From a bacterium (GTDB taxonomy: Bacteria > Vulcanimicrobiota > Xenobia > Xenobiales > JADMJV01), in NCBI GenBank assembly GCA_018780265.1, contig JADMJV010000093.1:1-64000 (forward strand): a stretch of DNA of 64,000 nucleotides, read 5' to 3'. The position numbers and the translations under genes were made by a program. The first letter of the stretch is position 1; the number at the start of each line of letters is the position of its first letter. Below are positions 8,783-17,678 of the stretch, piece after piece. Below the pieces are notes generated by a model. That model did not search any database. It was given only the letters and a program-made list of their open reading frames with translations, and was not told where the DNA came from.

Positions 8783-11511
8783 ACGTGGTCGAGACCTGGT
8801 CGGGCCGTGGCTGCGTGGAGACGCAGTTGTGCCGGCTCCCTACGGGGGATTTGGTTGTGGTCAAAAGCTGTCGCGATCCGGGCTCCAGCGGTTGGCTGCA
8901 CCTGCTCAACCTGGTCGAAACGTTGCGCCTGCTGGCCTCGTTGTGGTGGACACCGGGCACTCCGCGCGATGGATTTGTAGGACTGCGCAGCCTGTCTCAT
9001 CAGAGCAATCTGTTGCGTGTGGAACTGGAGTATATCCCGAGCCAGACGCTTCGTCAGGCCGCGGAAACCGGCTTGGACAGTGGTTGGCTAAGCCGGATCC
9101 TCAAGTTATTGGGGTGCCTGCATCGTTTTGGACGCGTTCACGGAGATCTCAAACCGGAGAACATCCTGCTCTCGTCCAAAGGACATCTGGTCATAGCGGA
9201 CTTTGGCTATCTGCAGGAGGCTCCCGAGCGTTCCAGCTTCAGCCTGCGCTATGCCGCTCCCGAGCTGGCCGGTACACTCAAGCCTGGAGCCACAGCCGAT
9301 CTCTACGCGCTGGGCATGCTCTGGAAAGAGTTGGCGCCGGATGCTCCGGGCTGGCTGCTGGACAGACTCACCCGCAAAGATCCCCGGTCGCGCTATCAGC
9401 GCGCCGACGAGGTTCTTCAAGACCTGGCTGAAGGCCGACCGAACGCCGGCCTCTGGCAAGAGAATACCGACACTTACCCCTACGTGGCCCGCCCCGAAGA
9501 GGAACGCATCTGGCGAAGTCTCTTGTTGGGACCCGCGCAGGGCCGGGCAACCTGGACCGCCCTGGCGGCTCCTTCGGGCATGGGCAAGAGCCGATTTCTA
9601 CGCGAATTGTCTCAAACGAGTGGCTGTCGAGTGCTTTGGGGTGGTTGCAATCCGGGTGAAGGAGCGCGCGGATTTGGGGCCCTGCATCAAGCCCTGGCCT
9701 GCCTTCGCCCCACGGACCTGCTCCAGCCGTTGCCCACCCTGGCCATACAGCAGTTAGCCTCCGTCTTTCCGGCCTTGCGAAGCCTGGGCGTGGAGTTTGA
9801 TGAGGTGGGGGTTATTTCCGGCCAGGGCTACACGGCGCGCATTCGCCAACTGCTGGTCCAACTGCTGCGTGCCTGTTCCAGCGAGATCAGGCCTCTGTGG
9901 CTGATTCTGGACGACCTGCAGTGGGCCGATCCGGACACGTTACGTATTTTGCAAGAACTTTCGCAAGAACGCCAGGGCAGTTGGCTGGTGACTCTGGCCT
10001 ATCGCAGCGACGAATGGGAGCCGCCCGTCGATTTTCACCTCGATGCCCGCTGCCAGCTACCACCCCTTACGCCCGATCAGGCCGCGTGCCTGGGCCAGGC
10101 CATGGGTGCGGAAGAAAGCCTGGTGCAGGAGGCACAAAAGTGGTCGGCAGGCAGCCCGTTCTTTCTTTTGGAGGTACTTCGTCAGGGGCCGCAAGCGCGC
10201 ACGCTGGACGCCGAATTTTCGCACCTGCGTCACACTGACCAATGGTTGGAGCGGCGCCTGCGCACATTGACGCCGGCTTGCCAGAGCCTGCTCTCGGTGT
10301 TGGCCTTGCAAGGTCGTCGCTTTGCGCTGCCCCCCCTGGTCGAGCTGGGCCACAACCCCGATGACGTCGAGCGCCTTGTAGCCGAGGCCGCAGAGCAACA
10401 AATTCTCTGGCGCCAGGGCGAGCGGGGCGTTTTCTGTCACGACCAACTACGCGAGACAGTCCTGCGCCTGACCCCTGCCGACGAGCAACGGCGCGTCCAT
10501 GGACGGCTGGCTCGGCACTGGACCCGCCACCGGACCGGGTCTCGAGAATTCTCAATGGACTCCGCCCGCCGGCTGGCCTACCATCTGCAGCAAAGCCTTC
10601 ACCCGCCACGGGCCCTACCGTACCTGCTGCGCATCGCGCGCGAAGCCGAGCGACTGTATCGATTTGCGGAGCAGCACGCCACCTTGCTCAACGCCCTGGA
10701 AATACATTCCGACCTCGATTTGGAGTTAGCCTGCCATCGTGCCGAGAAAGCACTGGACCTGTTTCGCGAGGCGGATGCGCGGCTCGCGCGGTTGATGCAG
10801 CGCTGGCCACAATATGCAGGACTGCTGACCGGGAGTCTGGCCCGCAGTAAGATGGAGGCAGGTCACTTTCTTGACGCGGTTGGACTCTTCGAGAAGTCTT
10901 TCCGGGAGATACCCGCTCCCCAACGATTGAAGCAATACCTGAGTTTTCTCAAGAACCTTCTGAGGGCAGGCCCAAAGAGACACTTTTCGCCGACGGAGGC
11001 TCGACTTTGTGTTGAGACTCTCGAATCCCTAATACAAACGGCCCACCATACTCCTTTACGTCCCAAACCAGGCTCCAGTCTGTATCTATTGATAGGGGCA
11101 CTGCACGGGCCGAGTCGTCCAGACTTTCGCCCTTCGTTCGCGATTCTGGCGGCAATCGTCTACCATCTCGGGCCCCTGTCCCTAGCCCATTGGCTGGCCG
11201 CTCTGGTTCGGCGCACCCTGAAACAAGGCGGGCCGGCGACGGTGGTCGCCAACATCGAGGGTCCGCTCAACATCGTGCACCTGGGAAGTCCTAGCAGCCC
11301 CGGGCCGCTGAGTAAATCCGAGGAGGTGTGCACCCAATTGCTCTTGGGCGGCAACAACTGGGACATCCTGATGGCGTTTTTATTCAAAACCTATATCGAT
11401 TCATGGCGGGTGACATCGAGAAGGTTGCCCAGGACACGCAAATCTGGCTGGATGCCGCTCATGTACGCCAGAACCCGCTGGCCGGTATCATCGTTCTGCA
11501 CCACTACGTAG
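8779..11511 (+). CDS. Ser/Thr kinase-AAA ATPase-TPR protein, N-terminal part of frameshifted gene
   Basis: The frame opens with TTG (or the nearby GTG, NVVETW) overlapping the previous stop. Residues about 10-235 are a Ser/Thr kinase with HGDLKPEN near residue 120 and ADFG near 141. A STAND/AAA ATPase follows, with Walker A APSGMGKS near 265 and Walker B LWLILDDLQW near 373. From about residue 590 it is helical and TPR-like. Up to about 11380 the frame reads as protein; beyond that (WRVTSRRLPRTRKSGW) it looks like out-of-frame Arg/Trp-rich sequence, while the -1 frame resumes TPR-like coding. The intact protein would join the segment at 11328-12923, giving kinase-AAA-TPR-HATPase, as in large cyanobacterial-type composite sensors. 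The shift could be a real mutation, programmed, or an assembly error. Confidence 0.85.
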   Translation: MNVVETWSGRGCVETQLCRLPTGDLVVVKSCRDPGSSGWLHLLNLVETLRLLASLWWTPGTPRDGFVGLRSLSHQSNLLRVELEYIPSQTLRQAAETGLDSGWLSRILKLLGCLHRFGRVHGDLKPENILLSSKGHLVIADFGYLQEAPERSSFSLRYAAPELAGTLKPGATADLYALGMLWKELAPDAPGWLLDRLTRKDPRSRYQRADEVLQDLAEGRPNAGLWQENTDTYPYVARPEEERIWRSLLLGPAQGRATWTALAAPSGMGKSRFLRELSQTSGCRVLWGGCNPGEGARGFGALHQALACLRPTDLLQPLPTLAIQQLASVFPALRSLGVEFDEVGVISGQGYTARIRQLLVQLLRACSSEIRPLWLILDDLQWADPDTLRILQELSQERQGSWLVTLAYRSDEWEPPVDFHLDARCQLPPLTPDQAACLGQAMGAEESLVQEAQKWSAGSPFFLLEVLRQGPQARTLDAEFSHLRHTDQWLERRLRTLTPACQSLLSVLALQGRRFALPPLVELGHNPDDVERLVAEAAEQQILWRQGERGVFCHDQLRETVLRLTPADEQRRVHGRLARHWTRHRTGSREFSMDSARRLAYHLQQSLHPPRALPYLLRIAREAERLYRFAEQHATLLNALEIHSDLDLELACHRAEKALDLFREADARLARLMQRWPQYAGLLTGSLARSKMEAGHFLDAVGLFEKSFREIPAPQRLKQYLSFLKNLLRAGPKRHFSPTEARLCVETLESLIQTAHHTPLRPKPGSSLYLLIGALHGPSRPDFRPSFAILAAIVYHLGPLSLAHWLAALVRRTLKQGGPATVVANIEGPLNIVHLGSPSSPGPLSKSEEVCTQLLLGGNNWDILMAFLFKTYIDSWRVTSRRLPRTRKSGWMPLMYARTRWPVSSFCTTT

Positions 11512-12923
11512 TCAGCCATGGAGAATTTCCGGTGCAGGCACCCAACGCCCAATTGGCCCAATCGACATACACGGGCGACTTACTTTTCCGCACCTATCAG
11601 GCTGCGGTGGCAGCGCAATTGGCCCTGACCGATGGAGACTTTGACCGGGCTCTGGGGTTCTTTCGAAAATTGGCCCACCGGATCTCTAGCCTGGACGAAT
11701 GCATCGTTTCGGCCTGGCACGCCACCTTGGCTCGCGCGGCCGTGGAGGCCCTGCCGCGGCGCTCCGGGGCACGGCGAAACGAGTTGCTGGCCGAGGCCGA
11801 ACAGCAGGTAAAGCGCTGCTTGCGCCGTTCCAAGCGGTTTGCCTTCTATCATATGCAGGCCTTGCGCGAAGAGGCTCTGCTGTTGATTTTGCGCGGCCAG
11901 GAGCAGGCTGGCCAGGCAGCCTTGAACTACGCTCTGCAACAAACACTCGAATATCGCATGCCCTACCAGCAACTGCTGACTCACCGAGAATGGCTGCGTT
12001 GCGCTCGCGAGCTGGACTGGCCCGGAGTGGCCTGGCACGAGCAGGAGTGTGTGCGCCTCTGCGCTCAGATGAAGACCCCCTGGTTGTTGCCGGCCCGGTG
12101 CGAATTGCTGCCCGACCTCCACGATTTGGCGACGCATGCCGCCGCAGCCCTGAGCGGGCAGAGCGAGTCGGCTCCGCCTACCGGGAAACTGCTGGGGCGT
12201 GCCCCGGAATGGTCTTCCTTCTGGCAATCCCTGATCGAACAGGCTGGGCGCCGCACCGATCAACGTCAGGAATTGCTACGTGCCCGGCAACGTCTGGAGC
12301 ATTCGGCACGCTGGCTCGAGCAACTCGAACAGAGCCCGCTCTTGAGAATCCAGCAAGTTGGTGAGGAATCTCAGACGACCGTTTGCCTCCACGACCTCAT
12401 TTGGAGCTTCCAGATTCAGGCCCCTTTTCCGCGTAGTGCTCAAGCGCTACATGTCAGTGAACGTCTGGAAATCCAGGGTCGTTTGCTCACTGTCGAGCCA
12501 ACCGATACCGTGGCCGCCGAAATCCAGGCAGTCCTGGGCCACTTGTCCCCCTCTCCAGAAGGTATCCTTCGGGCGTTTCGCGCCACCGGCCTGCTTGTTC
12601 AAGCCCAGGGCGAGCCCCCACCATGGCTTTCGGAAAATGAGTCCAGCGTGCTTGCCGGGGTGTTACGCGAACTGCTCAGCAACGCCGCCCGGCATGCGCC
12701 GCGGCAACCCGCGCATATTGTGTGGCGCAGCCAGCCCCAGCAGATGGAAATGGAGGTGGTCAATCCGGTCGCCAATGTTCACCAGAGCCCGACCGGTAGT
12801 GGCCGGGGGCTGGACTACGTTCGTTGGCGACTGGCCGAGATTGGCGCTTCCTTTGATTTTCAGCGCCGAGAATGCACCGCTTCAGCTCTGGTTCGCTTGC
12901 AGCGCGCGCAATTTGTTCCGTAA
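11328..12923 (+). CDS. TPR-HATPase C-terminal part of the frameshifted kinase-AAA protein
   Basis: This frame overlaps the preceding one by 184 nt. Good coding character starts at about 11382 (YRFMAGDIEKVAQDT) and continues through TPR-like helices (AAVAAQLALTDGDFDRALGFF). The last 100 residues are a HATPase_c domain with N-box LRELLSNAARHA and G2-like GSGRGLDYVRWRLAEIG. The G1 box is weak, and no DHp phospho-acceptor His is seen (RQRLEHSARWLEQL is the nearest helix). Together with 8779-11511 it forms one composite sensor. It ends 15 nt before the convergent pseudogene at 12938. The ATP-binding module may serve the His-bearing GAF-PAS proteins at 4531 and 14430 (inference). Confidence 0.75.
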   Translation: MHPIALGRQQLGHPDGVFIQNLYRFMAGDIEKVAQDTQIWLDAAHVRQNPLAGIIVLHHYVVSHGEFPVQAPNAQLAQSTYTGDLLFRTYQAAVAAQLALTDGDFDRALGFFRKLAHRISSLDECIVSAWHATLARAAVEALPRRSGARRNELLAEAEQQVKRCLRRSKRFAFYHMQALREEALLLILRGQEQAGQAALNYALQQTLEYRMPYQQLLTHREWLRCARELDWPGVAWHEQECVRLCAQMKTPWLLPARCELLPDLHDLATHAAAALSGQSESAPPTGKLLGRAPEWSSFWQSLIEQAGRRTDQRQELLRARQRLEHSARWLEQLEQSPLLRIQQVGEESQTTVCLHDLIWSFQIQAPFPRSAQALHVSERLEIQGRLLTVEPTDTVAAEIQAVLGHLSPSPEGILRAFRATGLLVQAQGEPPPWLSENESSVLAGVLRELLSNAARHAPRQPAHIVWRSQPQQMEMEVVNPVANVHQSPTGSGRGLDYVRWRLAEIGASFDFQRRECTASALVRLQRAQFVP

Positions 12924-12937
12924 GGCGTCTTTGGGAT

Positions 12938-14420
12938 TCACTCTTCAAAGTCTAACTGCAGGACCCCGGCCGACGAGGTCCATGTGCCCCCAGCACCTCC
13001 ATGCGAACGGCCACCATGTCCCGGAAGGCCTCTGTCCAGGCCAGTTCCTGGGCAGGCAACCAGTGCATCCGCGCCTGGGCGGCGCTGACCCGGCAGGTCA
13101 GTTCGGCCGGAGGAATCACCTTTAGTTCCCCCATCAGGCCGCCCAGAATGCGAAACAGAGTCTGCTCCTGCGCTCGGGTTTAAATCGCCCAGGATTAGCT
13201 TCAGAGTGCAGTTAGGCAGGTAGCGGTCGCACAGATCGTGACACCATCTTGGCGCAGATGGAGTGGCGTCGAGCAAGGGAGAGCGCAAAAAGTCCAGTCT
13301 GTCCCGCAGGCCTTCAAAGGCGACAGTAGCCCCCGCGGCGTCGCATGAGGTCAGCCGGAGGGCGGCAGCGACCTGGGCGGGACCGTCATGGAGGTCACTG
13401 GCCAGGCGATGGTAGAGCTCCTCCAGGTATTCAAACCACAGCCCCACCTCACGAGAGCTTACATCCACCAGGGCTCGAAAGATCCCCACCTGCCCAGGTA
13501 CTTTCCAGTCGGTGATTTGATACCAGCGGGGTGCCTCAGGCGCTGGAACTCTGACCATAGAGGAGTGAGAACTCTGAAGACTGCCAAGTCGCTCCCGGTC
13601 CGGCACACGATCCGCTTCCGGCAACAACTCGCTGGCATGGATCCCTTCTTGGGCCTGGGGAAATAGCTGACCAAAGTCGTCGTTCCAGCTTTTCAGCGTT
13701 CCATCCGCTGCCAGTTCAGTGCCAACCCGCGAGCCGCCCGAAATATGCTCAGCCAACGGCGATGGAGAACTTCAGCCTCGTCCAACTGCCTGCGGACCTC
13801 ATCCGTATTTTGCATGTCGCTTTCGAGCATGGCCGCAAATTGGGTTAGAAACTGAATCACTTCGACCTGGTCCTGGCTCAACCAACTTTGCTCGGCGGTC
13901 TGCCAGGCGAAGACGACGGAAGAGGAGCCAATGGGGACGGCCAGGATGGGATGGAACGGACCTCCGAGAGCAGAATACTGCGGCTGGCCAGCAGTTGCTC
14001 GGGCTGACCCCAGCACAGTTCTCCTGAGCTACGACAAGCCTCCAGCAGGCTTCGCGAATAGCGGGGATGGATTGAATGGGGAAACCATTCCAGAACGGCC
14101 CAGTCGGCCTCTTTTTCCAGCCACAAAGCGGCTTCAAGGGGCACCAATTGAAGCGTCTCGAGTAGCAATTTACGAAGTTGGGAGGCACTGGTGGCCCTGG
14201 CCATAGCGGGCACCGACTCCAGCAGGCGTTTCAACTGACTTTGCTGGGTTCGGTCCAAGGCGGATTCGGTGTCGCTCCGCTGCAGAGCAAGGAAGGCCCG
14301 ATTCCTGGCCGCTTCCGACCGTTGGTCGAGACGCGAGGCCACCTGCAGACTCTTGTGAATCCAGGGCAGCTCTAGGGTGCAGGGGTCCTGGCTGTAGGTT
14401 CCAGGAGCCTCCCGTGCGAA
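12938..14420 (-). pseudogene. frameshifted GAF-PAS-DHp sensor protein
   Basis: Minus-strand homology to the sensors at 4531 and 14430 runs through at least three frame changes. A GAF first half (LLETLQLVPLEAALWLEKE, to about 13935) continues in another frame (ALGGPFHPILAVPIGSSSVVF, to about 13725). A third frame holds PAS and the DHp motif YHRLASDLHDGPAQ, and near 13170 it passes into a fourth segment (QTLFRILGGLMGELKVIPPAEL). No start codon with a ribosome site is found at the 5' end, which abuts the divergent gene at 14430. Multiple independent shifts make a pseudogene much more likely than sequencing error. Confidence 0.75.
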
Positions 14421-14429
14421 AGCCGCCGC

Positions 14430-16298
14430 ATGGACCGTTCAGGTTGCGACAGACTTTTGCATAGCGTGGGAGCATCGACTCTCGACTCCCGGCGAGACGC
14501 TTTACTGGCTGCACTGTTGGACGGGGACGCGGGACAACTCCCCAGCTCTGATACTCTGTCGGTTCTCTTGAAGCAGCTTACCGATCATGGCCGCGTGGAG
14601 ATCCCCTCAGAGCCTGAGAATATTCTGCAGCAGTGGATACGAGTTTTGGCCTCTGCCGGTGCCGTTCTAGATTGGGCCGACCAGGCTTCCGCGCGGGCCG
14701 AAGCACGCGTGGCTGCCCGCCTGGAACTGGCCGAGCACGGGTTGGGCCAACTGGAAAGCTGCGAGCCGGCAATTCCCATCCTGGAGCCCTGGCTCTACCT
14801 GGAATGGGCCCGACTGGAAGCCTTTCGCGGTCGCAACTTACGGGCCCAGGAGCGGGCAACCCAGGTCTTGCGTCACCGCCTGGCGACACGCTTTCCCGGC
14901 GTGATCCAGCGAACCTTGGAATTGCTTCGCTCAATGGACGAGCCGGAATATCGATTGGAAGAGTTAGAGCGGCCCTACCGGCCTTCCACGTTGGCCAATT
15001 GGCAGCGCCTGGTCAAGGTCCTGGCGCCGGTGCCGAAACTCCTTCAAGAGACGTGTGAGGAGAAGATCAAGCAATCCTGCGTGCTTTTTTTGGCCGACTT
15101 ACTCGAGCCTCACCAGGTCTTCTGGCTGGAACAGATTTCTACCGATCTGGAGTGGGAGGCCATCGCCTACCAGGGACCTCCAGGGTTTGGTCTTTTCAGT
15201 TCCAATCTGTTAATGCAGGCTCTGGAGCATGGAGAACTAGTCACCGAGCCACAACAGTCCACGCCCTACGAAAGCCTGATTCTTTCCGAAGCCCGCGGTG
15301 TGATCATCGTGGTATTGCCCGGCAAGAAAGCCGCTATCTATCTCTCCCATCGCGAGTTCCTGGGGCGCTATCAGGCCGAAGATTTAGGGGTTCTGCGGCT
15401 GGTGGCACAATTGGCGGCCAGCCATTTTGAGACCCAACTGGTCCACCGGCAGCGCCTGGAGGCGGACCGCGAGACTCTGCGCCGACGTCAGTTGCTGGGC
15501 CAAATTCATGAAGAGATCGGCTTGGGTCTGGCCTGGCTCGATTCTCAGGGGATGGCCCACGGAGCCAATCCGGCCTACCTGCAGCATCACAAACGGGGTG
15601 AGTTGCCCATCTGGGAACAGCTTTGGGGCCCGGACCAGAGCCGAGCACGCAGCTGGTTTTCCGAGGCCCTGCGCAGTAGCGGTATTCAGTCAGAACTGTT
15701 CCGGTGTCCTGGCGACGGACTGGTGCTCTGGCAGGCCTACTACTTGGACGGAGAACCGGAGTCGGGTCATCGACTATGCGTTGTCCAGGACCTGACCGGG
15801 CACCACTGGGAAGAAAGTGTCACACTGTTGGAACGCGAACGCCACTGGCTCTCCGGCGACCTGCATGACGGTCCGGCCCAGTTGGCCGCTGCCGAAGCGC
15901 TCCGCGGACAGCCCGGCGCGCTGGCGTTGATCCGTGAATTGATAGACTGGCTGCGTTCGCCCCTGTATACCGACGATTTCCCGTCCGCCAGTTTTAGCAA
16001 ATTGGTGGAGTACCATCTGCCCGAGGTGACCTTTGATTGGTCTTGTCCGCTTGACGATTGGAGCCCGCGCCTGCTGGTTTGCTACCGGGTTTTGCAGGAC
16101 GTGCTGGAAAAGGTCAGCGACCGTCCGGCCGAACCTGGGGTGGGCCTGACCATCACCATTCAGGACGTGTGGAGAGTCTGCCTGGAGGGTGTCGACTGCG
16201 CAGAGTATCAGCCATCTCCGTCCATCCACCAGCGCCTGGAACTCTTTCAAGGCGAACTCCAAAGGTCCCAAGGCAAGCTGACCTGGACCTTGGGTTAA
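14430..16298 (+). CDS. GAF-PAS-DHp sensor protein, paralogue of the 4531-6375 gene
   Basis: A 622-residue protein with the same layout as its paralogue: helical N-terminal 200 residues, GAF-like domain (about 220-345, ending AIYLSHREFLG), PAS-like segment, and a HisKA_3-type motif ERHWLSGDLHDGPAQ with the acceptor His at residue 479. The C-terminal 120 residues have no N, G1 or G2 boxes. The start is not certain: the ATG at 14430 lacks an obvious ribosome site, and comparison with the paralogue suggests homology begins about nine codons later. It is transcribed divergently from a decayed third copy. It probably receives a signal through GAF/PAS and takes phosphate from an ATP-binding domain on another protein (inference). 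Confidence 0.75.
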   Translation: MDRSGCDRLLHSVGASTLDSRRDALLAALLDGDAGQLPSSDTLSVLLKQLTDHGRVEIPSEPENILQQWIRVLASAGAVLDWADQASARAEARVAARLELAEHGLGQLESCEPAIPILEPWLYLEWARLEAFRGRNLRAQERATQVLRHRLATRFPGVIQRTLELLRSMDEPEYRLEELERPYRPSTLANWQRLVKVLAPVPKLLQETCEEKIKQSCVLFLADLLEPHQVFWLEQISTDLEWEAIAYQGPPGFGLFSSNLLMQALEHGELVTEPQQSTPYESLILSEARGVIIVVLPGKKAAIYLSHREFLGRYQAEDLGVLRLVAQLAASHFETQLVHRQRLEADRETLRRRQLLGQIHEEIGLGLAWLDSQGMAHGANPAYLQHHKRGELPIWEQLWGPDQSRARSWFSEALRSSGIQSELFRCPGDGLVLWQAYYLDGEPESGHRLCVVQDLTGHHWEESVTLLERERHWLSGDLHDGPAQLAAAEALRGQPGALALIRELIDWLRSPLYTDDFPSASFSKLVEYHLPEVTFDWSCPLDDWSPRLLVCYRVLQDVLEKVSDRPAEPGVGLTITIQDVWRVCLEGVDCAEYQPSPSIHQRLELFQGELQRSQGKLTWTLG

Positions 16299-16317
16299 AT
16301 TGGTAAATTGGGGGGAC

Positions 16318-16345
16318 TTTGATACCCGGCTTCAAAGGTGTCAAA
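16318..16345 (+). terminator. weak hairpin downstream of sensor gene
   Basis: Arms TTTGATACC and GGTGTCAAA pair over 9 bp with one G-U, 19 nt after the stop at 16298. There is no T-run, so it may only stabilise the transcript end. Confidence 0.3.
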
Positions 16346-16564
16346 ATCCCTCGAGGTGAGTGAGCAAGCCCTGATTGACGAACAATTGGTGCATCCACCG
16401 TAGCCGAGTCAAGATTGCCAATCGTCCGCTGACGGGACGAGAAAGTTCATCTATCTGGTCAAAACCGAGCCCCGTTTGGACGATTCGTGTGGGCGACTCA
16501 CGATGGACCGGGCGCCGCAGACTGACTCTTGCCCAGGATAAGCATAATACTCCCGCTGATTTGT

Positions 16565-17374
16565 TCAGGGTTCCAAGCCCAGCTCACGCAGCCGGGCCTC
16601 CAGTCGGTCAGCCCTCTCCCGCTCGTGGTCAGCCCGCCGTTCCGCCTGCTCAGCCCGCTTCTCCGCTTGCTCGGCGCACCGGCGGTCCGACTGGGCACGC
16701 TCGTCCGCGGTTGGCAGCACTTGACCGTCCAGGTCAAACCAGCGCAACCAACCGTCCCTGACTCCCAATCGTAAGGGCAGACAACTACACGGATGCAGAC
16801 CCTGCTCGTCCTCAGTACTGAAGTATGCTCGGCGGCGCAAGCAAAATCCCTCAAGCTTCGCGCTGTCAGTCTCGAAGAGGAAGTAATCTTTCATTTTCCA
16901 CTGATCCCGATAGATCACAAACTTTTGACCGCGATCTTGACCCTCGGTGGCAGGGGAGAGTAGTTCTATCGCCAGGCTGGGATACAGTCCGCCTTCTTCC
17001 CACACTACCCACTTTTTCTGCCCCCGGCTTTGTCCGCCCATCACCACGTAGACATCCGGCCCCAGCCGCCTGGGCTTGGGATTTCCGCCCTTCCTGCCCG
17101 AGACTGAAGAGGGGGAATAGTAGACAAAGGAGTTACCGCCTACGAAAGCGTCGACGCTCTGTTGGCGGAGCCAGCGCTTGAGCGGCTCAATCAGGTAGAT
17201 CGAGGCTTGCTCGCGATGAACTTCGTTGTCCAAGGGGATACCATCCTCATCCGGCAGATCATCCCCCCGCGGAAGGTCAGAAGGGTGTTCAAATTCCACA
17301 TCCAGCATGGCCGCTACTTCGACGCTTCGGAGGCGCTTTCCCTGGAGAGCCCGGGTTTGATTGTCGGATGTCAA
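16565..17374 (-). CDS. Uma2/DUF820-family putative restriction-like endonuclease
   Basis: A 269-residue protein with the PD-(D/E)XK-like Uma2 pattern: GPDVYVVMGG, then EEGGLYPSLAIELLSPAT, the DRGQKFVIYRDQWKMKDYFLFE core, and a C-terminal coiled tail rich in Glu/Arg repeats (AEKRAEQAERRADHERERA). The family is widespread in cyanobacteria, Chloroflexi and related soil phyla, and its cellular substrate is not established. Translation may begin at the ATG at 17374 or at an internal ATG at 17308, closer to where family homology starts. The 5' end overlaps the candidate small gene at 17289-17678. Confidence 0.75.
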   Translation of the reverse strand: MTSDNQTRALQGKRLRSVEVAAMLDVEFEHPSDLPRGDDLPDEDGIPLDNEVHREQASIYLIEPLKRWLRQQSVDAFVGGNSFVYYSPSSVSGRKGGNPKPRRLGPDVYVVMGGQSRGQKKWVVWEEGGLYPSLAIELLSPATEGQDRGQKFVIYRDQWKMKDYFLFETDSAKLEGFCLRRRAYFSTEDEQGLHPCSCLPLRLGVRDGWLRWFDLDGQVLPTADERAQSDRRCAEQAEKRAEQAERRADHERERADRLEARLRELGLEP

Positions 17375-17678
17375 CTGTTCTTACAACTGCGCCTGGCAAT
17401 TGTCGCATTGCGACGCCGCCAAATGCATCAGTGTCAGGCTGTCCAATCCCAGACTGCACAGGCAACTCCTGCATCAGAGCCCGCACGCGATTCAAGGAGG
17501 TGGTCGTTGATTGGCTCATGGTTGGTTGCGGCATCTTGCGGCCGTAGGTGAATTTTCCAAGGTGGCCAGCTTCGTTTTCTCGGATGGTCAGCCCGGCCCA
17601 GTATCGTGAAAGAGAGGGGAAGCCAGGTTGCGGAAATATCGGCTGCATCAACACGACGCCGCAGGCCGGGCAAGTCAT
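17289..17678 (-). CDS. small zinc-ribbon-like hypothetical protein, possibly frameshifted
   Basis: The ATG at 17678 overlaps the stop of the upstream gene (ATGA), the usual sign of coupling. The N-terminus has a single CPACG pair, then unremarkable sequence. About 17450 another frame carries HLAASQCDNCQAQL, a second Cys pair, so the original protein may have been shorter and changed frame there. The 3' part overlaps the Uma2 gene by 86 nt, which argues against the whole frame being real. It would be the last gene of the caspase-ClpV-zinc ribbon operon. Confidence 0.35.
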   Translation of the reverse strand: MTCPACGVVLMQPIFPQPGFPSLSRYWAGLTIRENEAGHLGKFTYGRKMPQPTMSQSTTTSLNRVRALMQELPVQSGIGQPDTDAFGGVAMRQLPGAVVRTVDIRQSNPGSPGKAPPKRRSSGHAGCGI

